A stretch of 64,000 nt of DNA, taken from NCBI GenBank assembly GCA_038199985.1, contig JBBPYK010000109.1:1-64000 (forward strand), in the 5' to 3' direction. Numbering within the stretch: position 1 is the first letter of the stretch; the number at the start of each line of letters is the position of its first letter. Source of the stretch: Arthrobacter_J sp038199985 (lineage in GTDB: Bacteria > Actinomycetota > Actinomycetes > Actinomycetales > Micrococcaceae). Below the pieces are notes generated by a model, which made no database searches, was not told the origin of the DNA, and worked only from the letters and a program-made list of their open reading frames with translations. A program made the position numbers and the translations under genes. Shown here in pieces: positions 45,856 to 54,246 of the stretch.

Positions 45856-46976
45856 GGCGTAATTCCGACGCCGACGGCGGCAGAGGAGTCGAGAACTGCC
45901 TTGCCGTGCGCAGAGAGGGAACGCTCGGCATGGTCTTGACGGAGATAGAGCTGCAGATCCGCCACGCGCTGGGCATGTTGGGGTTCGAACGCCAACGGTT
46001 CTGGGCCCATGCCGTGAGCTGTGAGTGAGAGGACAGACTCTGAGGCTGAAACGACCGTAGCCCTGACTCGGGCGGCAACAAGGGCTGGCGGGTCGGCACT
46101 CGTAGCGCCCCTCCTGGCAGTATCGGCAGCTGTTGCCGCAGCCTGAATGGCCGTCCGCGAAGACCAGAGTGCCTGGTCAACACTGCCAAGGTGCCATAGC
46201 GCGATTTGATCCGGTTCACGGGATAGACAGTGTCGATGAAAGCGTCTGGCCAATGCGGTCGCGGCACCATGCCAAATGGCTGCAACGCCCACGCCGCCCC
46301 AGGCGAACCCGGGTCTCTGCGTGTACCATCCCGCCCCACCCACCGCTACGGCGGGGACATCAATGAGCACCAAGCCCCGACTTGGCACCTCGGGTAAACC
46401 AAGGGCGGTCCACGGTCGGCCGTTGGTGGAAACACCAGAGTGGCGTAAATCGATCGCGAACAGTTGCATGCCGCCCTCGGTCCGAGCGCTCACAAGAGCG
46501 TGGCTGAGGTCCTCGGCCAGAGAGCACCACGGTTTGGGACCGTTCAGCCGCCAGCTTTCTCCTTGGGGCGCAGCCATTAGCTGTTCTCCAGGACCGTGGG
46601 CTGCAAAAACTCCCCACGTCGAGTCTTCTGGCCATGCTCCGGTGTGGCCAGCTTGATCGAGAATAGCCAGGGCATCCACATGTGGTTCGATGACCCGTGC
46701 AGCAGTGAGGTCAGCGGCTCCCAGAGTAGCTAGCGCCTGCCAAAGCTGCAGGACATTCCCATTCTGAGGAAAAGGCAGCTTGCGCCCGAGTTCCCGAGCA
46801 AGCTCAAGCAGTGCCGTAATATCCGTGCCGCAACGGAGGGTCGTCCCATGAAGGTCGTTCAGAAAATCCCTGTCGTTCGTGTCTGCTGCATTACTGATAT
46901 CTAGTTGCACTCCCAACCTGCGGTGAACCTCCGAGGCACTACCTGCTGCTGACTCTGCATGGGACGTTGAGGACAT
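45849..46976 (-). CDS. Acyl-CoA dehydrogenase-fold protein, first gene of a glycan/lipid operon
   Basis: The 375-residue product is a divergent acyl-CoA dehydrogenase-fold protein with the middle-domain string WRLNGPKPWCSLAEDLSHALV. The canonical YEGT-type glutamate motif is absent; the C-terminus reads LYLRQDHAERSLSAHGKAVL, with an acidic-basic cluster at the corresponding place. AAGGAG lies nine bases before the ATG. It begins the operon with the PIG-L/methyltransferase fusion and the glycosyltransferase. It may modify an acyl chain that is attached to a sugar, but this is inference. Confidence 0.78.
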   Translation of the reverse strand: MSSTSHAESAAGSASEVHRRLGVQLDISNAADTNDRDFLNDLHGTTLRCGTDITALLELARELGRKLPFPQNGNVLQLWQALATLGAADLTAARVIEPHVDALAILDQAGHTGAWPEDSTWGVFAAHGPGEQLMAAPQGESWRLNGPKPWCSLAEDLSHALVSARTEGGMQLFAIDLRHSGVSTNGRPWTALGLPEVPSRGLVLIDVPAVAVGGAGWYTQRPGFAWGGVGVAAIWHGAATALARRFHRHCLSREPDQIALWHLGSVDQALWSSRTAIQAAATAADTARRGATSADPPALVAARVRATVVSASESVLSLTAHGMGPEPLAFEPQHAQRVADLQLYLRQDHAERSLSAHGKAVLDSSAAVGVGITPW

Positions 46977-47065
46977 GCTGCCAGTCTCCTTGGAACTGAG
47001 GGAAAAAGGAACTAGCTAGGCTAAGCATGTCTAGGACAAGGCACACCGCGGAAGAAGGGAACACC

Positions 47066-48256
47066 ATGGAGGTATTCGTCATCGGCGCGGGACTGGCAGG
47101 ACTGCGTGCCGCAGGGCTAGCTGCCAAACAGGGCCACGCAGTCACGGTCTTCGAGGCAACCACGCGTGTTGGCGGGCGCGTCGACACCGAAATGGTCGAC
47201 GGATTTCGTTGCGACCGTGGTTTTCAACTCCTGAACCCCAGCTACCCAGATGCCCGGCGTGCCCTAGACCTCGATCTCTTGGACCTGCACGCATGGGGGC
47301 GCGGTGTAGCAGTCAGATCCGACAGCGGGATCAACGTGTTGGCCGACCCGTCCAGGCATCCTCTACGGGTCGGAGGACTATTGCGTGGCATTTTAAGGCC
47401 AGGCGATCTGGGCGCCGTCGTGCGTTGGTATCGTCTCGCCGGCGACGAATCACAAACGCTGCGCCAAACTATCGACGAGGCTGGTTTTTCAGGCCCTTTG
47501 CGCAAGGTCATTGAGCGTTTCTTCGCCGGGGTGGTGGGGGACTCAGAGCTATCTGTTTCTGCTCCTTTCGCTCGCCAGCTCGCCGGCTACTTCGTGAAGG
47601 GAACCCCGTCGCTGCCAGCACAGGGGATGTCGGCCATTGCGCACCAGTTGGCGGAACCCCTAACGGATCAGATCCGCTTTGGAGAAACGGTACAGACTCT
47701 GAGCAACGCCGACGGCAAAGTAATCGTGTCCTGTGCATCGGGGGAGCGCTTAGCTACCGATCGGGTGGTGCTCGCTGCCGGGCCCCGTGCCAGCGCCCGG
47801 TTGACCGGGCAGCTAGAGCCTAAAATGCACTCCCTGACAACGTGGTGGTTCGCCACGTCGCAGCGTCCCACTCCGTCGTCTTTTCTGCATGTGGACGTTC
47901 GGAAGGGTTCCCGTCTTGTCCACGCGTCGGTGGTCTCCAACATCTGCCCGTCCTATGCCCCGGCTGGTTGGCACCTGGTGCAGGCCACGGCTGTAGGGCA
48001 ACACGGCGTAGATGACGCAACGGCGCTGGCTCAGACCGCAGACACCTTGGCAGCCAGCACGTCCGATTGGCGAATATTGGTCCGTCACGACATCCCTGAT
48101 GCACTGCCAGCAATCAAACCTGGACACCAACCCCTGGTCAGCACCATCCCTGGCGTCATCGTGGCAGGGGATAGCGGAGAAGCCTCCATTCAAGGGGCCC
48201 TGGCTAGTGGGGGCTCGGCAGCAGACGCTCTCGAAGGGTTGCCGATACCACGCTAG
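47066..48256 (+). CDS. FAD-dependent oxidoreductase (amine oxidase/phytoene desaturase-like)
   Basis: The 396-residue product begins with the dinucleotide-binding motif EVFVIGAGLAGLRAAGLAAK and the FAD contact EATTRVGGRVDTE, followed by GFRCDRGFQLL. The C-terminal FAD motif is GVIVAGDSGEASIQGALASG. These place it in the flavin amine oxidase/protoporphyrinogen oxidase superfamily. AAGGGA precedes the ATG at 47066. It diverges from the operon to its left across 89 bases, so the two could share control. The substrate is unknown. Confidence 0.82.
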   Translation: MEVFVIGAGLAGLRAAGLAAKQGHAVTVFEATTRVGGRVDTEMVDGFRCDRGFQLLNPSYPDARRALDLDLLDLHAWGRGVAVRSDSGINVLADPSRHPLRVGGLLRGILRPGDLGAVVRWYRLAGDESQTLRQTIDEAGFSGPLRKVIERFFAGVVGDSELSVSAPFARQLAGYFVKGTPSLPAQGMSAIAHQLAEPLTDQIRFGETVQTLSNADGKVIVSCASGERLATDRVVLAAGPRASARLTGQLEPKMHSLTTWWFATSQRPTPSSFLHVDVRKGSRLVHASVVSNICPSYAPAGWHLVQATAVGQHGVDDATALAQTADTLAASTSDWRILVRHDIPDALPAIKPGHQPLVSTIPGVIVAGDSGEASIQGALASGGSAADALEGLPIPR

Positions 48257-48399
48257 TGCTGTCTCTCGTGATGAACGGATAACGATCGAACGTGCGCCGA
48301 AAGCTTCCATGCCTGCGAGGGAATGGTAATTTTAGGTACGACGACGATGGCCGCCCATCATTGACCACCAACCAAAGAGACCGGACGGAGGCGGGGTAC

Positions 48400-49197
48400 A
48401 TGAGCACCTCGACTAGAACACGCGGTAACCGAGCGACTAAACGGACGTCCCTATTGGGTCTGTTCAAGGTCATGATCAGGCTGACACCACGCCAGGTCAC
48501 TGACGAAGTTTCATTGGCGATAACGCAAATGAAACAAAAGGGCATTCAGGTAGGTGTCGCCGTCGCCTTCTTTGTCGTTGCACTGGTTTTCTTGGGATTT
48601 CTTGCCGTGGCACTCATTGTCTCTGCCATCGCAGGATTGGCCAACGTCATGGACACATGGTTGGCAGCGCTCGCCATCGGCGGTCTATTTCTCATCATTC
48701 TGGCAATATTGGCGCTGATTGGATTAGCCAAGCTCAAGAAGGCGCTTCCGCTGATGCCTGAAGACGCCATTCACGGCGTCCGTCACGACATCGGTGTTTT
48801 GAAGGAGGGCAAGAGCTTCGACGAGTCCACTCTTGACCGCGAAAAGCCGGAGAAGGATAAGAAGGAAGATAAAAAGAAGGATAAAGACGGTAAGCCGTCT
48901 TCGCCGGCCCCATCCTTGGGTGAATTGAAGTCGCGTACCCGCGAACGTCGTGAGCATATTGCCGCCGTCCGGGATGGTCTTGGCCGGGAGCTTGACCCCA
49001 AGACACGGAAAGCTGCGTTGAAGCGTAGCGCCGAGTCGTCTTTGGGAAATGTCAGGGCCCATTTCACCACGCCAAGCAGTGGCGCCCACCGGACGGCTTC
49101 GGACGAGGTCTCATCTCGTCGGTGGAAGCCACTGGTGGTACTTGCAGTTTCTATTGGCTCCATGCTGGTCATGGCCCGCAAACTGCTCCAGAAATGA
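48400..49197 (+). CDS. Phage-holin-III-like membrane protein with DUF3618-like C-terminus
   Basis: The 265-residue product has an N-terminal part like the Phage_holin_3_6 group, with QVTDEVSLAITQMKQKG and two hydrophobic helices (about residues 50-115). A highly charged Lys/Asp/Glu linker follows near residues 150-165, then a DUF3618-like segment (RTRERREHIAAVRDGLGRELDP) and a final hydrophobic helix near the C-terminus. Despite the family name there are no phage genes here; such proteins are common housekeeping membrane proteins in Actinobacteria. GGAGG precedes the ATG. Role unknown. Confidence 0.78.
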   Translation: MSTSTRTRGNRATKRTSLLGLFKVMIRLTPRQVTDEVSLAITQMKQKGIQVGVAVAFFVVALVFLGFLAVALIVSAIAGLANVMDTWLAALAIGGLFLIILAILALIGLAKLKKALPLMPEDAIHGVRHDIGVLKEGKSFDESTLDREKPEKDKKEDKKKDKDGKPSSPAPSLGELKSRTRERREHIAAVRDGLGRELDPKTRKAALKRSAESSLGNVRAHFTTPSSGAHRTASDEVSSRRWKPLVVLAVSIGSMLVMARKLLQK

Positions 49198-49274
49198 TGC
49201 AGGTTTCCGCCTCCTAACGCGAGCGGCTGCACGGGTATGTCAGGAGGAGAGCTATCCGTGGGGAGGCGGCATAG

Positions 49275-49904
49275 ATGAGGATATTTGACGCCGGCCAGCG
49301 AGCTGGCGTTGAGCCACGGTTGCTGACGGTGTTCTGGACCGTTCCCAACGTGATCACGTTGGTGCGGTTCCTGCTCGTTCCGTTGTTCGTCTGGTTCGTG
49401 GATCAAGAGCAATTTGGCCGAGCCGTCATCACTCTTGTGGTTCTGAGCGCTACGGACTGGGTGGACGGCTACGCGGCACGGTCCCTGAACCAGGTGTCCG
49501 TGGTTGGTCGTTGGTTAGACCCCGTGGCGGACCGGCTCGCCCTCATCGTTGTTGCAGCGACGTTTGTTATTCAGGGGATTGCGCCCACCTGGCTGGTGTA
49601 TATCATCGTGATTCCGGACGTGATTCTGGTTTCTTATGGGTTGCTCCTGTTCCACGGAAGTCCGGACCTTCCGGTCAGCAGAATTGGGAAGGTCCGCACG
49701 GCTCTGCTGCTGTTGGGTACGCCATTGTTGTTGTTGCACCGTGTGCCCGGATTCGATAATGACCCTCTGTTGATGGTGGCAACTATCATTCTTGCTGTTG
49801 GTTGCGTGGGCCACCTCGTGGCGTTCGTCGACTACTTGCGGAAGGTGACGCGTAAACACCGCCGTCTGAAGCTCAATTCGCCCCCTGATGAAACGTCGGC
49901 TTGA
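49275..49904 (+). CDS. CDP-alcohol phosphatidyltransferase
   Basis: The 209-residue membrane enzyme carries the CDP-alcohol signature DGYAARSLNQVSVVGRWLDP followed by VADR, which provides the aspartates that bind CDP-diacylglycerol. It would transfer a phosphatidyl group to an alcohol such as glycerol phosphate (PgsA-like) or another acceptor. Several hydrophobic helices are present. A purine-rich GGGAGG lies before the ATG. It overlaps the next gene by one base (TGATG). The acceptor cannot be settled without phylogeny. Confidence 0.87.
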   Translation: MRIFDAGQRAGVEPRLLTVFWTVPNVITLVRFLLVPLFVWFVDQEQFGRAVITLVVLSATDWVDGYAARSLNQVSVVGRWLDPVADRLALIVVAATFVIQGIAPTWLVYIIVIPDVILVSYGLLLFHGSPDLPVSRIGKVRTALLLLGTPLLLLHRVPGFDNDPLLMVATIILAVGCVGHLVAFVDYLRKVTRKHRRLKLNSPPDETSA

Positions 49905-50794
49905 TGGTTTGGTTGGCCATTGGCTGTGCGCTCCTCGGGGCAGTTTTTTTGGCCTTCGGCGCACAGCGACAGGGGAGTGCGGTTCGAGCCTCAAGCGGAG
50001 GACTTACGCTAACCTCGACAGGGTTCCTACGCCTGCTCAGTAATCCACGATGGGTATTCGGACTACTGCTGCTGAGCGTGGGGATGGCGTTGAATATCAT
50101 TGCGTTGGCCACGGCGTCGTTGACGGTGGTCCAACCTATCGGGGCCATCGCCTTGGTGATCACGACGGTGGTCAACTCGCGGGAGCTAGGGCTACGGCTA
50201 AACCGCATCACGGTTGTCGCCATCACTGCCTGCGTGGCTGGCAGCGCGACGTTCGTTGTTCTGGCTGTGAATGTGACGCGTAACAACACCACAGTGAGTG
50301 GTTTCGAGGAACTCACTGTGGTGCTCCTTGCCGGCTGCGCTGTTGCGCTATTCGGCACTCTTGCTGTGGTGCTCAGAATCCGTTTGGGCGCCTTCGGGTA
50401 CATTTTCGGCGCTGGCGTGTTGTTTGGGTTCGTTGCCGTGCTGACGAAGATCATCGCGACGCATTTGCTCGACCCCAATGGCAGATTCCTTTTGAACGTC
50501 CCTATTTATTCGGTTGTCGCCATTGCAGCAGCTGCGGCACTCGGTTCCTGGTTTGTGCAGAGCGCCTATTCGTCGGGTCCCCCGGACCTGGTGATAGCTG
50601 GTCTGACTGTCATCGATCCAATCGTGGGAATCGCGGTCGGAATAGCTGTTCTGGGAGAACTTCAGCCGGACGTTCAACCGGTGACGGCGGTCGCCATGGG
50701 GGCCGCGGCTATCGTTGCTATTGTTGGAGTCATCGCGTTATCCAGACATCATCCTGATGTTCTGCAGCGACGGAATGAACGACGGCGGCAGTAG
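49904..50794 (+). CDS. DMT superfamily permease-like membrane protein
   Basis: The 296-residue product is almost wholly hydrophobic with about nine or ten predicted helices in two repeated halves, like EamA/DMT carriers and the NIPA/Mg-transport-like actinobacterial proteins. The conserved patch ATASLTVVQPIGAIALVITTVVNSRELG (positions 50108-50191) and its second-half counterpart PDLVIAGLTVIDPIVGIAVG support the repeat. The ATG at 49904 overlaps the upstream stop. Substrate unknown; linkage to a lipid enzyme and a glycosyltransferase suggests an envelope role. Confidence 0.78.
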   Translation: MVWLAIGCALLGAVFLAFGAQRQGSAVRASSGGLTLTSTGFLRLLSNPRWVFGLLLLSVGMALNIIALATASLTVVQPIGAIALVITTVVNSRELGLRLNRITVVAITACVAGSATFVVLAVNVTRNNTTVSGFEELTVVLLAGCAVALFGTLAVVLRIRLGAFGYIFGAGVLFGFVAVLTKIIATHLLDPNGRFLLNVPIYSVVAIAAAAALGSWFVQSAYSSGPPDLVIAGLTVIDPIVGIAVGIAVLGELQPDVQPVTAVAMGAAAIVAIVGVIALSRHHPDVLQRRNERRRQ

Positions 50795-50828
50795 CCGCTT
50801 CCCCAACGCCTACCTGGAAGAACGCCCT

Positions 50829-52025
50829 GTGACGGAACCGTCCGGACCCAAACCTCTGACCATTCTCATTGCCGCTGATACCTATTATCCCAATATCAAC
50901 GGCGCTGCCCAGTTCGGCTCTCGTCTAGCCCGCGGTATGAGCGCACGTGGGCACGATGTTCACGTAGTGGCTCCGCGCGGTGGTGCCGGAGGGCCGTTCA
51001 CAGAGTTCCGCGAAGAAGGCACGGTTCACCGTCTTCGGTCTCGAGGTGTGTTCACACACGAGTATTTCCGCATCTGCCTGCCCTGGGAAATCAAAGCGCA
51101 CGTGCGGATCCTGTTTGATCGGGTGCAACCGGACGTCGTCCATGTTCAGAGCCACTACATGATTGGTGAGCATGTGCTCTACGAAGCCGTGCGCCGTGGT
51201 ATTCGTGTCGTAGCGACGAACCATTTCATGCCGGAAAATCTGAATCCGTTTTTGCCGTTCCCGCAGTGGTTCAAGGATGTCATCGGACGCAACTCGTGGC
51301 GGGATATGGGCCGGGTCATGGGTCAGGCCGATGTTGTCACCACTCCTACACCTTTGGCTGCAAAAGCTATGCATGACCACGCCTTCCTGACGAAGGTTCT
51401 GCCGCTCTCCAACGGCATTGACGCGAGCGTCTACGAATTGCAGCCCGGTGAAATTTTTCAGCGACCAGGGCGGCCGACGGTGCTATTTGCTGGAAGATTG
51501 GCGGAGGAGAAGAACATCAATGTACTGATCGAAGCTCTCGCTCTAGTTTCCCTGCGCCTCGATGTTTGTCTCGAGGTCGTTGGAGGGGGCGAGGTTCGCA
51601 CCAGTCTTGAAGCTCAGGTTGCCCGGCTAGAGCTCGGGGATCGAGTGAAGTTCTTTGGTCTAGTGGATGACGATGAACTCCGCAGAGCTTACCTCCGGGC
51701 AACGTTATTCGTCATGCCCGGAACCGCAGAATTGCAGTCGTTGGTCACGTTGGAGGCCATGTCGGCGTCGACCCCAGTTGTCCTGGCCGATGCGATGGCG
51801 TTGCCACACTTGGTCGATGAAGGAATAAACGGTTTCCTTTTCAAGCCGAATGACAGTGCCGATCTCGCAGAAAAGATGATGAGCATCCTGTCACTTCCAG
51901 AAGCCGCGCTCGAGGCGATGGGCCAGGCTAGCCGGCGGATGGTGGACCGGCATAGCCATGAGAAGACCGTGGAAACATTCGAGGCGCTCTACTATGGTGA
52001 GTCACGGGCGGAGGATGCAGTGTAG
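50829..52025 (+). CDS. Glycosyltransferase family 4 (GT-B), mannosyltransferase-like
   Basis: The 398-residue product is a GT-B glycosyltransferase with ADTYYPNINGAAQFGSRLARG at the N-terminus, PDVVHVQSHYMIGE, the C-terminal sugar-nucleotide region VLFAGRLAEEKNI and the ExxxxxxxE element ELQSLVTLEAMSAS. This resembles phosphatidylinositol mannosyltransferases and other alpha-mannosyltransferases of Actinobacteria. GTG 50829 has GGAAG eight bases before it; an ATG at 50775 would overlap the permease gene. With the CDP-alcohol phosphatidyltransferase two genes upstream, glycolipid synthesis is plausible. Confidence 0.82.
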   Translation: MTEPSGPKPLTILIAADTYYPNINGAAQFGSRLARGMSARGHDVHVVAPRGGAGGPFTEFREEGTVHRLRSRGVFTHEYFRICLPWEIKAHVRILFDRVQPDVVHVQSHYMIGEHVLYEAVRRGIRVVATNHFMPENLNPFLPFPQWFKDVIGRNSWRDMGRVMGQADVVTTPTPLAAKAMHDHAFLTKVLPLSNGIDASVYELQPGEIFQRPGRPTVLFAGRLAEEKNINVLIEALALVSLRLDVCLEVVGGGEVRTSLEAQVARLELGDRVKFFGLVDDDELRRAYLRATLFVMPGTAELQSLVTLEAMSASTPVVLADAMALPHLVDEGINGFLFKPNDSADLAEKMMSILSLPEAALEAMGQASRRMVDRHSHEKTVETFEALYYGESRAEDAV

Positions 52026-52093
52026 GTTCCGGTTGCCATAGCGGCGGGAGCATCAACTAGTATGTTTGAGTTGTCTGAACAGTATTGTTCTTA

Positions 52094-52167
52094 GGGGCTA
52101 TAGCTCAGCTGGTTAGAGCGCGGGACTCATAATCCTAAGGTCCTCGGTTCAAGTCCGAGTAGCCCTA
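52094..52167 (+). tRNA. tRNA with anticodon CAT (elongator Met or lysidine-dependent Ile2)
   Basis: The acceptor GGGGCTA pairs with TAGCCCT (one G-T at the end) with discriminator A. The D arm GCTC...GAGC, anticodon loop CTCATAA and T arm CTCGGTTCAAGTCCGAG are standard. The anticodon stem has an apparent C-A mismatch at its top pair. CAT fits elongator Met or Ile2; the GC-rich acceptor with G4-C69 and C5-G68 leans to Ile2, but I cannot decide. CCA is not encoded. Confidence 0.9.
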
Positions 52168-52173
52168 CAGTCA

Positions 52174-52214
52174 ACCCTGGTGCGGATCGAGTTGTGTTCC
52201 GTATCGGGGTTTTT
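52174..52214 (+). terminator. Intrinsic terminator after the CAT tRNA
   Basis: ACCCTGGTGCGGA (52174-52186) pairs fully, with some G-T pairs, to TCCGTATCGGGGT (52198-52210) and is followed by TTTT. It starts seven bases after the tRNA end. Confidence 0.8.
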
Positions 52215-52224
52215 GCATTGTGGA

Positions 52225-52254
52225 TTGTATCGATAAGTTACTCATGGGTAACAT
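52225..52254 (+). promoter_or_regulatory. Promoter with palindromic operator for the acyl-CoA dehydrogenase gene
   Basis: TTGTAT (52225-52230) and TAACAT (52249-52254) are 18 bases apart. The palindrome GTTACTCATGGGTAAC (52237-52252) fills the spacer and overlaps the -10 box. Such sites are typical of TetR-type repressors of fatty-acid degradation genes, which would block RNA polymerase here. The regulator gene is not in this window. Confidence 0.5.
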
Positions 52255-52317
52255 GGTAGATAGGTCGACAGACCGACTCTCTTCATCATTATGAACACGG
52301 CAACGAAGGACTACGTC

Positions 52318-53508
52318 ATGGCCAAACCTGTTATCGATCCCGACAACCTGCCGTATGGCGACGGAGACTTCTATGCTTTCGAGGAACTTCTGTCTGAGGC
52401 TGAGCGCACCCGCCTCCATGAAATCCGGGCGTGGCTGAAAGCAGAGGTCAAGCCGATTGCCGCCGAAGCCTGGAACCAGGGAGTCTTCCCCCGTTCGATT
52501 ATTCCCAAACTTGCTGAGATCGATATCATGAGCCCAGTCCATAGGCAGGGCCACTCAAGCCTCTTCGCAGGGCTTGTGCACGCAGAGTTCACCCGGGCGG
52601 ATACGTCCATCGCTACGTTCATGGGTGTCCATGACGGTCTTTTCACAGGGTCCATCGAGGCGCTGGCTTCAGAGGAGCAGAAGGCGGCTTGGTTGCCTGA
52701 CATCTATTCGCTGAAGAAGATCGGCGCTTTTGGTCTCACAGAGCCGCTCGGCGGATCCGATGTTGCAGGGGGTACCCGCACCACGGCTGAGCGCGATGGA
52801 GATAACTGGATCCTCAATGGCGAAAAGCGATGGATCGGCAACGCCACCTTCTCGGACTGGGTAGTTATTTACGCACGGGATCTCGCGGATAACCAGGTCA
52901 AGGGTTTCATGGTGGATACCACTCTTGAGGGTTACTCAGCTACGAAGATCGAGAACAAGATCTCTCTTCGTGCCGTGGAGAACGCAGACATTGTCCTCGA
53001 TAACGTTGTTGTCAGTGACGACTTCCACCTCAAGGGAGCAAATAGCTTTAAGGACACCAACAAGGTGCTCAAGGTTACCCGCCTGGCGGTAGCTTGGCAG
53101 GCTGTGGGCCAGCAGATGGCGGCGTTCGACGTCGCACGCCGTTACGCCGTCGAACGCCAGCAGTTTGGCCGCCCGCTGGCGTCCTTCCAACTCATTCAGG
53201 ACAAGCTTGTTCAGATTCTTGGCAACACTGTCAGCTCTCTTGGCATGATGGTCAGGCTGGCCCAGCTTGAAGATGCCGGCGCCGCCAAGGATGAGCAGTC
53301 TGCCCTGGCCAAGGCGTTCACGACGGCGAGAATGCGCGAAAGTGTTGCGCATGGGCGTGCGATTTTGGGCGGCAACGGAATTGTCGTTGACTACGAAATG
53401 GCGAAGATCTTCGCTGATGCTGAGGCGATTTACTCCTATGAGGGCACCCATGAAATCAATACTCTGGTGACTGGACGTGCCATCACTGGCATTGCTGCCT
53501 TCGTGTAG
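52318..53508 (+). CDS. Acyl-CoA dehydrogenase (glutaryl-CoA dehydrogenase-like)
   Basis: The 396-residue product has complete acyl-CoA dehydrogenase features: FGLTEPLGGSDVAGGTRTTAERDG for FAD and substrate, NGEKRWIGNATFSDW, RQQFGRPLASFQLIQDKL (near 53158-53209) and the catalytic Glu375 in YSYEGTHEIN. Its overall form is closest to glutaryl-CoA dehydrogenase and plant ACX4-like enzymes. ATG 52318 has AAGGA seven bases upstream; an earlier ATG at 52291 would add nine residues. It stands alone behind its own operator-bearing promoter, so repression by an acyl-CoA-responsive regulator is likely. Confidence 0.9.
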   Translation: MAKPVIDPDNLPYGDGDFYAFEELLSEAERTRLHEIRAWLKAEVKPIAAEAWNQGVFPRSIIPKLAEIDIMSPVHRQGHSSLFAGLVHAEFTRADTSIATFMGVHDGLFTGSIEALASEEQKAAWLPDIYSLKKIGAFGLTEPLGGSDVAGGTRTTAERDGDNWILNGEKRWIGNATFSDWVVIYARDLADNQVKGFMVDTTLEGYSATKIENKISLRAVENADIVLDNVVVSDDFHLKGANSFKDTNKVLKVTRLAVAWQAVGQQMAAFDVARRYAVERQQFGRPLASFQLIQDKLVQILGNTVSSLGMMVRLAQLEDAGAAKDEQSALAKAFTTARMRESVAHGRAILGGNGIVVDYEMAKIFADAEAIYSYEGTHEINTLVTGRAITGIAAFV

Positions 53509-53528
53509 TCTTCTGCGCTGGTACGAAA

Positions 53529-54047
53529 CTACCGGGGGAGTGGAAGGAGTATGGAAGGCCGCCGATCTCTGATGAAATGCAGTGGATCCACATACTCACC
53601 CTTTACCCTCACTCCCCAGTGGAGGCAGGCTGCTTCACAGTGGCCTCCGGACCCTATGGCACCCAGCCGCTTTCCGGCCACGACGACGTCGCCTTCTTCG
53701 ACTGAAGCCAACGCAGGCTCAAAGCTGCTCAGCACTTGGTTGCCGTGATCCACGGTGATCACAGGGCGATCGACGACTGTGCCGACAAACAAGACGCGAC
53801 CGTCTGCCGGTGACAGTATGGCTGCCCCTGAAGCTGCTTCCAGATCGACGCCACGGTGCCCACTCGCCCAAGGTTGGGGAGGGGGTTCGAAATTGCGACT
53901 GATAACGGGTTTGGGGGTCAGTGGCCACTGCCATGGTTCTTGTGAATCGGCATGTGCAGTCTGTGCAGGAAAAACGACCCCAAGGCAGCAGAGCGCTAAA
54001 AGTGCCAATGCCAGTGGACGAAGCGCGGGGCGAAAGAATTTTGACAT
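53529..54047 (-). CDS. Secreted M23-like protein with altered active site
   Basis: The 172-residue product has a signal peptide (basic start, hydrophobic core at residues 11-27, cleavage probably after AHA at residue 33) and an LytM/M23 domain. The first zinc motif is kept as His64-x3-Asp68 (GHRGVDLE), but the second HxH motif is Cys141-Leu-His143 (CLHWGVR). Loss of that histidine suggests weak or no endopeptidase activity, as in regulatory LytM proteins. It is therefore more likely a cell-wall-binding or activator protein. It diverges from rpsB. Confidence 0.82.
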   Translation of the reverse strand: MSKFFRPALRPLALALLALCCLGVVFPAQTAHADSQEPWQWPLTPKPVISRNFEPPPQPWASGHRGVDLEAASGAAILSPADGRVLFVGTVVDRPVITVDHGNQVLSSFEPALASVEEGDVVVAGKRLGAIGSGGHCEAACLHWGVRVKGEYVDPLHFIRDRRPSILLPLPR

Positions 54048-54246
54048 GCATCCACCATGTGCTCTCTGGTTGCGGGTGGTGAGGCTTGTACGCGCCGATG
54101 TGGATCTAGCCGCGAGCCAGGACCGCTGTGGAGGAACAGTCGCCCCACGGCGTCCTTGAGAAGGGGTGCTGTAGTACACTAGGTGAAGCAGTTCGGTGTC
54201 TTAATTGAATGTCTGTTCATCCAACAGTTTTCGAGGAGGCATCGAA

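Noticed and set aside
48400..49197. Prophage remnant suggested by the holin-like protein
   Set aside because: No capsid, integrase, lysin or other phage gene lies nearby; holin-III-like proteins are common chromosomal genes in Actinobacteria.
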